This document shows positions 1 through 12,475 of a DNA stretch of 64,000 nucleotides, piece after piece. Source of the stretch: Chondrilla cf. caribensis (lineage: Eukaryota; Porifera; Demospongiae; Chondrillida; Chondrillidae); contig OZ026546.1 in the NCBI GenBank assembly GCA_964020155.1, positions 4,478,900 to 4,542,899 on the forward strand, given 5' to 3'. The position numbers and the translations under genes were made by a program. How positions within the stretch are numbered: the stretch's first letter is position 1; each line of letters starts with the position of its first letter. The notes beneath the pieces were generated by a model. The model made no database searches. It worked only from the letters and a program-made list of their open reading frames with translations, and was not told the DNA's origin.

Positions 1-3000
1 ACAGAGTATCAGTTTACAGTTATTCCAAACAACAACTGTGGAAGTCCTACTGAATGTCCTGAGAATACAACCATTGCTATTACAACATGTACGTAGGTAA
101 AATGAAATAATATTAATATCAATTAATATGCTTCCAATTTATGTACTTAATACAAAGTTTGATGAGTTTTTCTTTCTTATGCATACATAGCTCCCCCTGT
201 GATTGTCGCCGTTGGTAGTAATGCCATTGCTGTTAATGTCGAAGACAATGTTCTTTTTCGATTTGAGATCATCAGAGCTAATCCTCCAGTTCTAAGAGAC
301 AACATAACATGGAGTCTATCCACCAGCAGTGGACAAAGGAGACTGGAGTGCGAGAACACAACAAAGTATATAAGTTCACAATTATTCCTACTCCCGCAAG
401 TGGTATCTCTTTGTATATGCGTACTTCGAGCTTTACCAACTATTAATTTTGTCTATAATTGAGAACATGACTACTTTATAGTCATGGAATAAACACGTAA
501 TATACAACAGATTATTTCCGAAATTGAATATTAGCTAACATAATGTTATCTTCTGTTCAAATTGATTCTCTGAAAGGTACATTTTCTCAAATGATTGCTT
601 GAGTCTTCGTGTTCTCAACATACAACTGACTGACAGAGGGACCTATACTGTGAATGCTGTGAACAGAATAGGGACAGGAACAAGTACCATCAGCATATCA
701 GTCAGTGGAGGTTAGACATGCATGCACTACAGATGGTTTCATTTCTATAATATTATGCTAGATATCATGGCAGTATATTTTAAGGTATTAGTAAGGTGCA
801 CTGATGATGGACAAGCTCTTACAAGCATTATCAACCATGCAATGAAATTTAGTAGTCGATACCTGGTGGTGGTACGAGACGAGGGATGAGACTGTTCTAG
901 ATAATAGTGAAAAAACTTGTCACCTAAAAAGGCTCATGTGATCCTATGTACCTTATTACCTCGCACAATGCTAAAAGACCAAACACGTCACTAAGTCTAT
1001 TGGAATATTTTCTCAGGAAACATGTTCTTGTCACTAAGCAAAATTAATTTTGTGTCCTGTTTCAAATATTCCATGTGACAAGTTTGTATGAACATGTGGG
1101 GACTATGTGACAAGAATGTGACTGTCACAATTGTGTAACAAGGATATACCACTATGTGACAAGATTGTGACAAACATGTGACAGAATGTCAGAAGGTTTC
1201 AGGGAGTTATAATAATCATAAAATGCAAAATTACATGCTAGACAGTCTTTCACCATATTTTCAGGCCAACCAACTATTTCTACACGTTTGGAGAACACCA
1301 CTCTTGTGACTGGTAGCAATCACACTTTTGTGTGTGCGGCACTTGGAAACCCATCCCCAACCTTTGGATGGAGGTTCAATGGGGACAGAATACCCCAGGA
1401 TGCATCAAAATACAGCAACTCCACAAACAGGACTCACAGCTTACTCACAGTGTACAATTTGATGGTCAGTGATGACGGAGGGTACACCTGCCAAGCATCT
1501 AACAGATATGGAACAGACAGCACATCAGCTGAATTAACAGTCCAATGTGAGTATTTATATAGCTGCTTCAGTCCTGATAAATATAGTACATTATACAGTC
1601 ATAATGCAAAAACAATACTATGTATAGTCAACATTCTTAGTGACAGTATGCTATTCATATGGTAATCTTCACTATAGTTCATCCACAACTGGTTGGATTC
1701 CCATCATCAGTTCGCAGTGTAGTGGTAGGAGAGGATTTGGTGGTATCCTGTACAGCCGAGGGTAGACCAACTCCTGGTATTCTATGGAAAAAGAACAATA
1801 CTGTTCTCAACAGTTCTCAGAATGAAAATATCCTGATTATGTCTTCTAACGGAAGGAGTGAACTAACAATCACTAATGTCACAAACTCTGACAGTGGTGA
1901 ATACAGCTGTACAGCAGTCAACCAGGTTGGAAATGACACACGCTTTTTTCAAGTGAATACAATTGGTAAGCTTGTTGGGATAGGGCGGTTGAGTTATGAT
2001 TACAAAATCTAGCAACAAACCAATACATACATGTAAAATTTCCAATTGTGTTTTCATTCCTTGTGAATGGTATACATGTACATTATCCAATTTACAAATC
2101 ACCAAGTACCAATCACTCAATGAATTGTGTTACATAACCTATCTATTATTATTTGTAGTGTCTGGGGAAACCCCTTCCTCAAATGCATACTTCTGTTTAT
2201 ACTTCAAATGCAGTACATGCTTGTATTTTATGTAGTGAGACCCACAATCACTGGAATCAACATTAGTGCTGACTCTGTACCATCAAGTTCCATCTCTCAT
2301 AGTGGAAACATTAGCATTGAAGAATTTTCCACAAGTATCATTTTCACCTGTACAGCCAATGGCATGCCTTTGCCAGAGATTGAGTGGTTGTTTGATGGAA
2401 CCTTCCTCTCCAGTGATAACAGAATAGCTGTAGATAGTAATATGGTGCCTTCTGAAGATGGAAGTGGTGGCTTCAGTGTCTCCACTCTCACCATCGGCAC
2501 TCTACAGTTGAGTGACAGAGGAATGTACACATGTAGAGCAGTCAGTGGCAATGTGTCACCCATTCCTGGACAGTCAGCAGTGACCTTTCAACTCACTGTC
2601 TCTGGTGGGTTACTTAAATTAAAACATGCACACACCCAAATACACAAACACATACACACATAATAATAAACAAGTTTCCTCACTGGAATATGATATACGT
2701 ACTTTTCATCTTATTAAATTTACAGCCAGAAATGAGTGTATGTCCAATCCATGTAAAAATGAGGGAGTATGTGTTGATGGAATTAGTGACTACAGCTGTA
2801 TCTGTAGACAAAACAACTTGATTGTTTACAGTGGAAAAAATTGCACACAAGGTATGTACATGTATAATGGTATTAATCATTGATCAAGATTAAACAGATG
2901 GAATGTACTAGACAATATTCCATGTTTTCCCATGCAGTTCTAGATTTGAGTTCCCCTCCTAGCATCACAACCGAGCCAACAGGGAGGAAGGATAGGTTAT

Positions 3001-3213
3001 TCAACACAGTGACCCTAACATGCAGTGCAGATGGTAATCCCGATCCAGTCATAAGGTGGTACAAGGACGGTGTAGCCCTGGAGGGTCCTCAGTCTGTGGG
3101 TGGAGTGTACACTATTGACAGGATCAAACCAGAGGACAGGGGAACCTATCACTGTCAGGCCACTAATATAGTAGGGACAGTAAAATCTGTACCGGTCAAA
3201 ATTTTGATTGAAG
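1..3213 (+). CDS. Gene A ectodomain exons: FN3, Ig x4, EGF, Ig
   Basis: Exon 1-88 is the end of an FN3 domain ([14 protein letters not shown]). Exons 191-365 and 577-710 together make one Ig domain split by an intron at the NTT(K)/Y junction. Exons 1265-1546, 1678-1965 and 2236-2604 are one Ig domain each, with the Cys strand (FVCAALG, VSCTAEG, FTCTANG), a Trp, and the D.G.YTC.A strand. Exon 2726-2851 is a six-cysteine EGF domain (ECMSNPC, GVCVDG, YSCIC, NCTQ). Exon 2938-3213 is another Ig ([20 protein letters not shown]). Apart from the split Ig, every exon is phase 1-1, so modules can be gained or lost without frameshift. The segment lies outside the cell and is the likely ligand-binding part; the ligand is not known. 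The parts of gene A corresponding to the Ser/Thr or Calx-beta stalks of genes B and C lie before the window. Confidence 0.88.
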
Positions 3214-6200
3214 GTGATAATTATACATAATTTCACTTATATACATGTTTTATTATTATAGCAATATTATATATATATATAATGGATATTATATGGCTAT
3301 ACATATGCATTTACACAGGTATTGTTCAGTTCACAGTTGAAATTAATGAAATGGGAATGAGGAGGAAACGGCAGACATTGAACACACAAATCATCTCTGA
3401 ACAAGTAATTGCAGACTACTACAGTAAAAAGTGTACCGAGAGGAATATTGTATGATTAGTTGCAACAGGTTGTGAAAAATTGATTATAGTGAAACATACA
3501 ACACATTTTGCTACTCATAAATAGCTTCTTGCAAATCGGATAACCACCCAGCTTTGCAACCAGTTGTCCAGATTTGCAACTGACCATACTGCTTGCTCAA
3601 CTGGGTGACCATCCCCATATGCAACTAGAGAACCATCCCACTGTTGCAACATTTTATTATATATAATTTGTACATGGTTGAGGACTCACTTTAAAACTTC
3701 ATGACTAGTTTTCTAAATCACTCTTTACCTACAGTTGAGTCTACTAGCAGTGGGTCAGAAGATTGGAGGTACTGGTAACGTATCAGCAGAAATAGTATCA
3801 CTTGTGCCTGTTGAAGGATCTAATGCAGTCATAGTGACTGTGAACACTAATAGCACACAACCTCCGGCAGTACTGACTGGGATATTAACTGAGCCAATCA
3901 TAGTGCAGTTTGTGGAATACTCGGATATCATCCAAAATGTCTCCTTTGTAGTGGAACGAGCTGAACGTTTTGGTGAGTGTCAGTAGGAACTAGTGTTCTT
4001 CAATGATGGAGAGGATAATTATGGTACATATTTTTCTTAATACACTCAATGAACTTGCTTTCACTCTGCATTCATTAAGATGGTTGTCCAGTGGAGGTAA
4101 CTACCAACTGCAGCAATATTGCCAATATCACATGGCCAGAGACAGAGATTGGGGATGAGGCCTCTGTTCGGTGTCCATGTGGACCAGAGGATGAGAACCC
4201 TCTACCTCCACAGTCAGTAGCCACCAGGAGGTGTGTAGGAGACTATGAGAATGGAGCAAGATGGGAGGACCCTGAGTGTGCAGAGTGTCAGTTCTCAGCC
4301 AGCAGACTGATGCTGTGTGAGCTGCTACAGGTATGAGAGTGGTTTTTTTGGGCATGCATGCTGGAATCGAGCCAGGCTGATAAATTACCAGTTATCATTG
4401 CAAGGATTCCTCAAGTATAACACATAGCTGATAAATACAACCATTACTCCCTATGACATTTTAGGCAGGAATGTGTCTTGGCTATGTAAGGTTACATGCA
4501 CATGTAGAAAGTACCTATGCAATTCACATACAATGAAACCAATACACAAGTGTATGAACATCCACCAGGTGGACAGTGCTGCTCAGGTGGCAATGACGCT
4601 TGCGAACATCACTGATGTAACGGAAAATGTTCAAAGTGAAGATGTTGCTATAGCATCCACACTTTTGGTTCGTGTTGCCGATTCTGCAGATGTTCAAGAT
4701 GTGGATGTGAGTCAGAGGGAATTAGTTCTCAGTTTAACTCTCACATGTACCAGTACCCATAAACATTTTCAAATTCATATACAATATCATACTCTAATTC
4801 TGTCAATACATGCAAACTAACATTATACATTTATTTGTGTGCATATTATATGCAAAGATTAATTCGGTAATCAGTAAACAGTCAACATAATCACAATAAG
4901 ATAATATGCTTTACAAGATATTTCATTGATCCCCGATGTTCACCAGGTACGAGATGATTTCCTCTCCACTGTGGACAATATTGTGGCTGTTGATGATGAA
5001 GAACTGAGATCAAGCAATGAACAAACAGGCTCTGCCAACCGGTATGGGTTTCGTATTGCATCACGAACTTAATCACTCTGAAGTACTTCCCATATATTAC
5101 CTGTAACCTTAGTTAGTGTACATGAAGAGGCACTAATTACTTTAAATGTACGTCAGCTACGTACATTTAAAGTAATTAGTGTTATGGTTTAGGTATTAAA
5201 ATGTCTGCTATTCTGATATTATTTACCCACTTGTGGGTGTGTGTACCTACGTATGTACCTCTGATCAACACAGGATAACTGACTCATTGGATAGAGTAGT
5301 GGATGCAATACCATTACCTGAGAATGACACCAGTGGAAATGCATCAATTATGCTGACATTTAACAATTTTGCCATTCAAATACAACAGCTGCCACAGGAT
5401 AACACATCATTCACCCCAAATTTGACCCAACTCATTATGGGCATAGGAAACATGAACACTACCACATTAAAGGAAAATGTGAACACCACGGGGTCTGTCA
5501 CCCTACCTCCCGAGCTGACCACTTTCCAGTCGGTTGCATTTGCAGTGTTTCTGAGGACCAGTCTGTACCCTCCAAGTAATGTAAGTTTTTCAGTTGGAAG
5601 TATCATCATATCCGTCTCAATCCCAAATCAAATAGTGGAAAATCTAAAAGAACCGGTGAACTTCACATTTCAAAAGAACGAGGTAAGATATGCAGAATCA
5701 AAAAAAGAATTGTGACTAATTAAATTCAGCCTTCAGCTATTTGATAGACACAACTTACATAGATGTACATGGGCCTACATAGAAATGTACTGTGCTTCAT
5801 GGCATTAGGCCATCCAACCAATACTGTGTGCGTAGAAATTTTCACGGTACTAAACTTTCGCGGTTGCATAACTTTGAGGATTGTCGCAGATTATATTTTC
5901 GCGGTTGTGGAACAAATCAAATTTATTATTTAGAGAGCTTTATCTGTGGTTTTCATGTTCAATATGTATTGTGGACGCCTCGCGAAGGAGAGGTACTTCA
6001 TTGTGCTCGGGAATCGCTAATAAAGAAGATCCCTATGCTGTAGCTGTCAACATCTTATCAAAATTCAGGATGAACAAAAATACTTGAATCTTGGGTCAAT
6101 GCTTTTTTTCAGCCAATAATAATTTAAGTTATTTAAACTAACACAAAACCCATTGTCCTTTGTTCTATTGTAGTCATGATTTGCAACGTGTACTGTACGT

Positions 6201-6430
6201 CGAAAATAGACGGCCATTTTATTTATACTACGTTATCGTTAGTACCATAATAATTTGCGGATTAAACTTTCGCGGATGACCAGGCGTTCTGCGAAAACCG
6301 CGAAAGTTTAGTACCGCGAAAATTTCCGCGCATTTGGTAATGTGTCAGTCCTTTTACAGATTAGATCCTCTATCACCTCCCATACCAGCAAAACCAGTGG
6401 AAATGGGGAGCCACACACACACACATGCAC

Positions 6431-6484
<54 letters not shown>

Positions 6485-9400
6485 TCAAAAACATACACAC
6501 ATAAGCACAGACACACACACATGTCATAAGTATTATTTCATAAATACTGTTTTTATGTAATACTACTATGTACAGGTTTAAATGCATACGAACATTTAAA
6601 ATGATATAATCATTGTAGGATAGCATGACCATGCGGACAGCACTGTTTGCTTTCTCTACACAATAATACACAATCCTAGTAGGCATTATACATACACGTT
6701 TCCATTGTATCGATTTTATCAATTTTTTACACTTTTAGCACAACATAATATGGGTAATTACTGTAGTGGTACTGTAGAGTTAGCTTATTACAATAGTTTC
6801 CCTTGAAAATTTTATTAATAATTTTACTTAAATGTAATTGTTGCATTTTAGTAGCAGGTGTAATTCCTTTTTACATGTATCCACCAACAGCTTGTGAGAA
6901 ACTTGGAAGCCAATAGCAACTTGACTTGCACATTTTGGGATAGAAAAGAAAATGGTATGTTTACTATAATACCCTCAAATCAATCCCTTGATAACAAGCT
7001 GCTTAATCAATTGTAGAATAATTCTAGCCATTATATGATTTGTATAGGTGGCAATGGAGATTGGAGCACTAGAGGGTGTGTGCAAGTCAATAATGACAGA
7101 GACCAAGAGAATGTTACTTGTCAGTGTGATCACCTGACTAGTTTCTCCATTTTACTGGTGAGCGTATATACACTAGGTAGCTGGTGGAAGGTAGTCCATG
7201 GAGAAGTACATGCAGACATGTTGGTGGTGGTAATGAAGATCTATATTAATATCAGCAACAAATATTATAATACAATGAAATCTTAAGCTTGTTTATCTGA
7301 CAATATACCTTTTTGAAAAATATGGTGGATTAAGGGGTTTGGTGGATTAACTGTATATACATGTACACAATACTGATATTAAATAATATTGGTAGTGGGA
7401 ATTTGCGGCAGAGAAGCAGTGGTGCATTAGCAAGAAATCACTACATGAATTATATTACCATTTTTGACGTAACTATACAAATGACTTGCATGCTTTATAT
7501 TTTATATGCACAAGGGCATTATGACATATAAAATACCTCACCCTTCGGTATTTCATGTCATAATGCCCGAGTGTCCACGTCTTAACCATTATAGCATCCG
7601 TTGCTAACGCTTTATACTGTTGCTAGCGCTTTATACATTATAAAATTGCCGTATGATAGTACTGTTTCTATGGTAACGGATGCTATATCTGTATACTTGA
7701 CAATAACCAATTATTGTACTTCCTATTATAATACATATAATGCTATTGCTATACCAAGCACATTGTCTGATTGAAACACAGGATATTCTGCCAGAGAGTT
7801 CTACCATGGAAACGCCTATCGAAACCATCCTAACTGTTGTGTCCTACATTGGATCTGGACTGTCTGTGATTGCCTTGGTTATAGCACTGGTCACCTACCT
7901 TGCTGAAAAGTAAGTGTGAGCTGTCATATAGTCTTGTACTGGTGCTAAGTTTGGTTTACTCTGCCTGAATTACATGGGACTACGTAATAATTGTAATCAT
8001 TATTAATAGCAGTAATATGTACAGGGCACCTCATCATTAAAGATGTACAATAGACATACTGTCATAGTAATCCATGGGATAAATGGGTTTAACATAACCA
8101 TGCGGGAGAATCTACTGTACACCAGACCTGGAGGAGTGCTGATGACATTTCAGCTTAATTGTCCGTTATTTTTGTGATCACCTTTCTCGATTGGGAACAT
8201 ATCCACATCCCTGAGTAATTTCTAATCATGTATATACACTGTACTAAGTGCCTAACTTTCAATATGATAATTTCATTATGAAAAATGGAAGGAATGAATC
8301 CATTTAAAAGCACTATAGTTTAATAATTATGTCATTTTAAATTCATTTGTGTTACTGTATTTCCTTCAGAACCATGCACAAGAATCTCCACCAGAAGCTC
8401 CTCATCAGCTTGATGTTTGCCCTCCTTGGATTGTACTTGACCTTCATCATATCTAGCGCAGTGTCCTCCAATCCAGCCAAACTGCGAACCATCCCAGTGG
8501 TCTGTGGGATACTGTCAGCTCTACTGCACTACTTCTTCCTTGTCACCTTCCTGTGCATGGCAGCCATTGCTATCAACCTCTATCGGGCACTAGTCGTAGT
8601 CTTCAATGCTGACATTGAGGGCTATTTGCCTATAGCAGTGTCACTTTGCTGGAGTGAGTATTAACCATACACACAATATTGAATTATTAGAATCATTTGA
8701 TATATACACAACACTCTTTACTCCACCACTTTACACTACACAATGAAATGTTCCCTCTCTGTATTTTTCGTTATTCAGTTGTTCCAGGATTCATTGTCGG
8801 ATTCTCAGTTGCTCCCGACTATACATATTACACAGGAGAACGCATACGCTAGTGAGTGATTGAAGGGAAAATGGGGGATGAAAAATTACGTAATGCCTCC
8901 CATTACAATGGTGCATAATGGGCATGCATACCTGGGATTATTGGTAAGATATTATACTATTATATATTACTTATCATAAATGTAAACAGATGTACCATAG
9001 GATGGTGTGAATTAACCTATTATCCCCTCAATAGCTTGGAAGCACATGTCCTGCATTTTTGCACAACACCTTATATAGCAAATGGGAGACAAGTTAGCTA
9101 TCACACAATTACTCAGAAGTCCACAAAAAGAATTATTTAAACTTGGATTGGCTACCATGTATAGTCTTGTTTGGCTACGTACTGGTGATAACTCTTACAT
9201 ATATGCCTGTTATATATGTAAGGTATATGTTTTGGTCTAGTATATACATCTCGAAATAAATGCAATCAAGCAATTACAATAATAACAAGTGATTCAAGCT
9301 CAATAACTCATTGGGCTACTGCCCCTGCACTCAAATTACTTGAGTGTTTCTCTAAGGTTTAGAAGAAACTTTGCTTATTAAGTTATTGCGTTTGGCATAC

Positions 9401-10646
9401 CTTCAGCGCACGTGTCAGCGTTCAAAATCAGCCATCTTTTTTTAGCGTAATAAAAGTTATGATATAAATGAGTCATTGCTGCAGTTAGGCGTAGGAACAC
9501 ATATTATATAATATATCAGACGAGCATTACATACCAGAAGTCGAAATGAAAACAATATATTATAAAAAAATACTAAAAATTTACAGCCTCACTTAAACAA
9601 GGAATTTTGCATCATACATATTTGTATGTATTCTAATGCAATAGTGTTATCTACATCATGGAAATCCTCTTCTTTCGAATCAATACTCTCTGCCATTAAG
9701 TATTATCTATACATGATGTATTATTGCTGTTTTAATAACAATGTATGAAAGTTAAAGTCAAAATTTGTCAATAAGAGTTAAAGTGGTTTCTTCTTTTTAT
9801 TATTATTACTTAGTTTCTATCTCTACCTTCAGCTGTCGAGCTCAAGGTTGGCCCTTCTATTTTGGTCTCATTCTTCCTTTTGGACTCATTTACATCTTCA
9901 ATATCGTCATGTTCATCATCATCATTGTCAATTTGATACGAAGACCCAATGTACAGAAGGAAGCAGCTAAAGGTGGTAACTTCAAAAAATTGAAGGAGAA
10001 CTTTTGGATTACTGTTGGGCTGTCAGTACTTTTTGGAGTATTGTGGATATTTGGATTGCTGGCCTCTGCTGGATTACCGGACTACATTCGAATTCCCTTC
10101 GATGTTATCTTTACTGTGCTAGCATCCTTTCAAGGAGTGTTTGTGTTTCTACTTTACTGTGTGAAATCTCCAGAATGCCAACAACTGTGGAAGAACTGGA
10201 TGTTGTGTAGATTCACCAAGAGGCAACAATCACAAGTTTCCACAAGTGGCTCCAATCGTACAAAATCCACTGCAGGCACATCCAGTGGTACTCACTCGGG
10301 AACTAAGCGTTCTCGTCTCGGCATTAGAGTTGCATCAATGAACCAGTACTTTGTCAATCCGTTCAGCCGGAAACAGAACACTCTCACTTCAACTGACTTT
10401 TCCAGCTCCGTTTTGTCACCTCCACCATTGTCATCATCACCTATCGAACTAGTGAGAAAGGATACTGCCATGTTGGGACAGTATGAGGATGAATTCACTG
10501 AAAAAATATCCTTTCAGGACCAATATTCGGTAGACAGTGTCTACTTTGGTATAGCGCCAGATGACGAGGAACCTAGTGAGGAAGGGAGAGTGATTGCGAA
10601 CCCCATGTTTGAAGATGTGGAAGATGAAATTGGCACCAATCTTTAA
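1..10646 (+). CDS. Gene A: adhesion GPCR (5' truncated), multi-exon
   Basis: This is the 3' part of a surface receptor that binds extracellular ligands through Ig/FN3/EGF modules and signals through a family-B2 type seven-transmembrane core. The window opens inside an FN3 exon. Exons read: 1-88, 191-365, 577-710, 1265-1546, 1678-1965, 2236-2604, 2726-2851, 2938-3213, 3319-3404, 3735-3972, 4080-4330, 4569-4706, 4947-5041, 5274-5682, 6891-6954, 7048-7157, 7782-7909, 8370-8653, 8779-8851, 9833-10646. All borders are GT/AG, and phases join into one open frame ending in TAA at 10644-10646. Exon lengths match the corresponding exons of genes B and C almost base for base, which supports the model. 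I see no break in this copy. The ligand and G protein are unknown. The aGPCR class is secure because HRM, GPS and 7TM are all present; the exact orthologue is not. Confidence 0.88.
1050..1200. repeat. Degenerate TGTGACAAG short tandem repeats in gene A intron
   Basis: The intron before the Ig exon at 1265 contains repeated ATGTGACAAG / TTGTGACAA / CATGTGAC blocks in loose tandem. The equivalent gene C intron (46590-46830) holds the same degenerate repeat. No coding potential is seen. Confidence 0.55.
3319..7157 (+). CDS. Gene A linker, SEA-like region, HRM, GAIN and GPS exons
   Basis: Exon 3319-3404 encodes a short linker with a polybasic MRRKRQ that resembles a proprotein-convertase site. 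Exon 3735-3972 is a conserved ~80-residue block with no family I recognise; a SEA-like fold is possible. Exon 4080-4330 is a hormone-receptor motif: CPVEV, RCPCG, the typical TRRC followed by W-E-D-P-E-C. Exons 4569-4706, 4947-5041 and 5274-5682 fit the helical and beta GAIN subdomains. Exons 6891-6954 and 7048-7157 encode the [17 protein letters not shown], then [13 protein letters not shown]. All four GPS cysteines, both tryptophans and the HLT cleavage triad are present, so self-cleavage between L and T is expected from the known family mechanism. The intron 5683-6890 carries a MITE (5829-6332) and a CA microsatellite. Confidence 0.9.
3520..3655. repeat. Degenerate TTGCAAC / AACCATCC tandem repeat in gene A intron
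   Basis: Repeats of a roughly 25-30 base unit containing TTGCAAC and AACCA(T/C)CC lie between the linker and SEA-like exons. The equivalent intron of gene C (49190-49330) carries the same pattern, so it predates the A/C split. Confidence 0.5.
5131..5181. repeat. Perfect 23-bp inverted repeat with 5-nt loop
   Basis: Arms 5131-5153 and 5159-5181 are exact reverse complements around the loop CAGCT. It lies in the GAIN intron of gene A. It would form a hairpin as RNA or a cruciform as DNA. No coding role is seen; it may be a tiny foldback element. Confidence 0.85.
5829..6332. mobile_element. MITE candidate with ~36-bp terminal inverted repeats
   Basis: The left end (5829-5865) and right end (6296-6332) are inverted copies, with AAATTTTC(A/G)CGGTACTAAA at the left and its complement at the right. 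Only a few positions mismatch over ~36 bases. The body (~430 bp) has no transposase frame. The corresponding intron of gene C lacks it, so it inserted after the A/C duplication. Target-site duplication is unclear and the superfamily is not assigned. Confidence 0.75.
6412..6482. repeat. (CA)n microsatellite
   Basis: Nearly pure CA dinucleotide tract in the gene A intron before the GPS exons. A shorter CA tract sits in the equivalent gene C intron (52216-52266). Confidence 0.95.
7514..7686. repeat. Nested inverted repeats, foldback/MITE-like
   Basis: A hairpin spans 7514-7568 (GGGCATTATGACAT against ATGTCATAATGCCC). A second inverted pair is 7591-7602 with 7675-7686 (ATAGCATCCGTT / AACGGATGCTAT). 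The stretch sits just before the TM1 exon of gene A and is not recognisable in the equivalent gene B and C introns. No coding frame. Confidence 0.6.
7782..10646 (+). CDS. Gene A seven-transmembrane core and cytoplasmic tail
   Basis: Exon 7782-7909 has TM1 ([20 protein letters not shown]). Exon 8370-8653 has TM2 and TM3 ([40 protein letters not shown]). Exon 8779-8851 has TM4, and the last exon 9833-10646 has TM5-7 and the tail. The Cys at the start of TM3 and the Cys of RYCRAQ in loop 2 are the usual GPCR disulfide pair. GVLWIFGL in TM6 and [14 protein letters not shown] in TM7 are aGPCR-like. The tail is Ser/Thr-rich, carries [18 protein letters not shown], and ends TNL, which fits a class I PDZ ligand (S/T-x-hydrophobic). 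The tail matches gene C and differs from gene B. A possible AATAAA lies at 10934-10939. Confidence 0.92.
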
Positions 10647-11380
10647 CCATGCTTCTAAAGCTCCAAGAAAACAACTTGCCATTAATAGCAAATAATTTAG
10701 TACTAGTAGCTGCAGTATCAAACCTACTAGTCCCATACATAAACATGAGCTCACACAATTATTATAGATATTATCATCAAACACATACTTGTATACATAC
10801 ATAACACATGTATACCTGTATACATAACATCAGTAGTGTGAATGTATATTAATTTAGTATTATTGCAAACAAAAGGAACCTTAATACATTTGCTAAATTG
10901 CCTCCTTTGTAGATACTCCACAACCACAGACATAATAAAAATGCTTAATTAAGCTCAATGACATTATAAATACATGATAATTTAATCAAATGAATGTACA
11001 ATGTGCCATGTGACTGACGATCAAAAACTAAGCCATGCTGGGAGATTACAGATAGAAAGTGCCATTTTTGTACTCATATCATCATGTTCCAATGAAAAAT
11101 GAGTATTTGGCAATTATACAAATAATTCAGTAAATCGTGTGCAATTCAGCACATTATAATGTTAGGATATGTATATAATAGCTACAGAGATTGGATATAT
11201 ATACATGGACAATATATATCAAATAAATATGCAATATATCTCATAACTTAGCTATGCATATAATTAACTGCTACTTTTTCTTGAAAAAGCATTTACATAA
11301 TTTATACGTACGTACTTCATGCATATTGATGTCAATGCAATTAAATATATTATTCTGCTTTATTTATATCTCTATTTCAG

Positions 11381-11460
11381 CTGTGGAGGTCCTGCATAGA
11401 TCCTTCTATTTTGGTTTACAGCTCCCCAAATGCAGGAATGTTGTCTCAGACGTACATATC
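11381..11460 (+). pseudogene. Decayed fragment of an aGPCR last exon (TM5 start)
   Basis: After a TTTCAG acceptor the sequence aligns with the start of the last exons at 9833, 31892 and 55124 (the YCRAQ.WPFYFGL region) but has stops and indels. A homologous fragment follows gene B at 33111-33200, with flanking similarity extending over about 250 bp. These look like remnants of an additional terminal exon. Confidence 0.6.
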
Positions 11461-12475
11461 TAGTGATAGTTATCTGGACAGATATCATTACACTAGTCAA
11501 CCCAGTGGTATACATATAATATAGATCAAATATAAGCCACCTACATGAAGTATTATAACTGTAGTATAATAGCATATGAGAAGATATTTATGATAAATGC
11601 TGTTATTATTAATAAACAACTTCAGAACCTTCTGTGACTGTATGGAGATTGAGAAATAAATGACATACTGTATCAGGCAAGTTCACGAAAATTAAAATGT
11701 AGTGCTACACAATAGTATCAATTTTATATAGTTAATATGTAAATGTTACTTATTTCACTTATGCACGTTATTAATTCAGTACCTCTACAAACGCAGGAGC
11801 CATGATGATTGCGTACAAGTATCATACGTACCGGCCCTTGGATAAAAGAAGAAATTCACAGATAAATACGCAAAGCATTTGAAATTATTAATATGTATCT
11901 ATGTAAAATGGTAAATACTCCACTTGAATATTGATGACAACACGCTAATCTCAAATATCACGGCTGTTGATTTCGAGAGGATTCCGGCGAAATAATTTGT
12001 CCGCCAATGTTTTACGCCCGAAGGATTCAGCGTACTTTTGCTGGTTTCTCCACTAAGTGAGGCCCAACAGATGGAACGTCATATACGACCACCTATGACG
12101 ACTTGGGTTAAGTCAAAGCAAGCGATAACGTTATCCAAGGATCCTCCATCATCATAGTAGCCATTTTGTCATTAGCACGTGGAAGTAAGGCGGGGTCATA
12201 CACTGCACGTGATACTTCATACAGGGGCCAGGCTACCCAATGGCATTTGGATAAAGCACATCCTGTTCTGCAACTCCACTAGCTATATATTAAGGAGCTG
12301 TATATAAAACACATCAAAATGAACCTAGAATTACAAAATAATTGTACTCAATACAGGAGGTGTATACCACTGGAAACTGTGAATATATGTAGTCTCATTT
12401 CATACACCATATAAGATGAAAAATCCCCACAAAAGTGTGGGGGCGTGTCAAGCTTATATTTTACCACACCTAGGT

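Noticed and set aside
2297..2563. Minus-strand frames opposite Ig, HRM and GAIN exons
   Set aside because: They lie exactly opposite well-supported coding exons and recur in each paralogue only because the sense strand is conserved.
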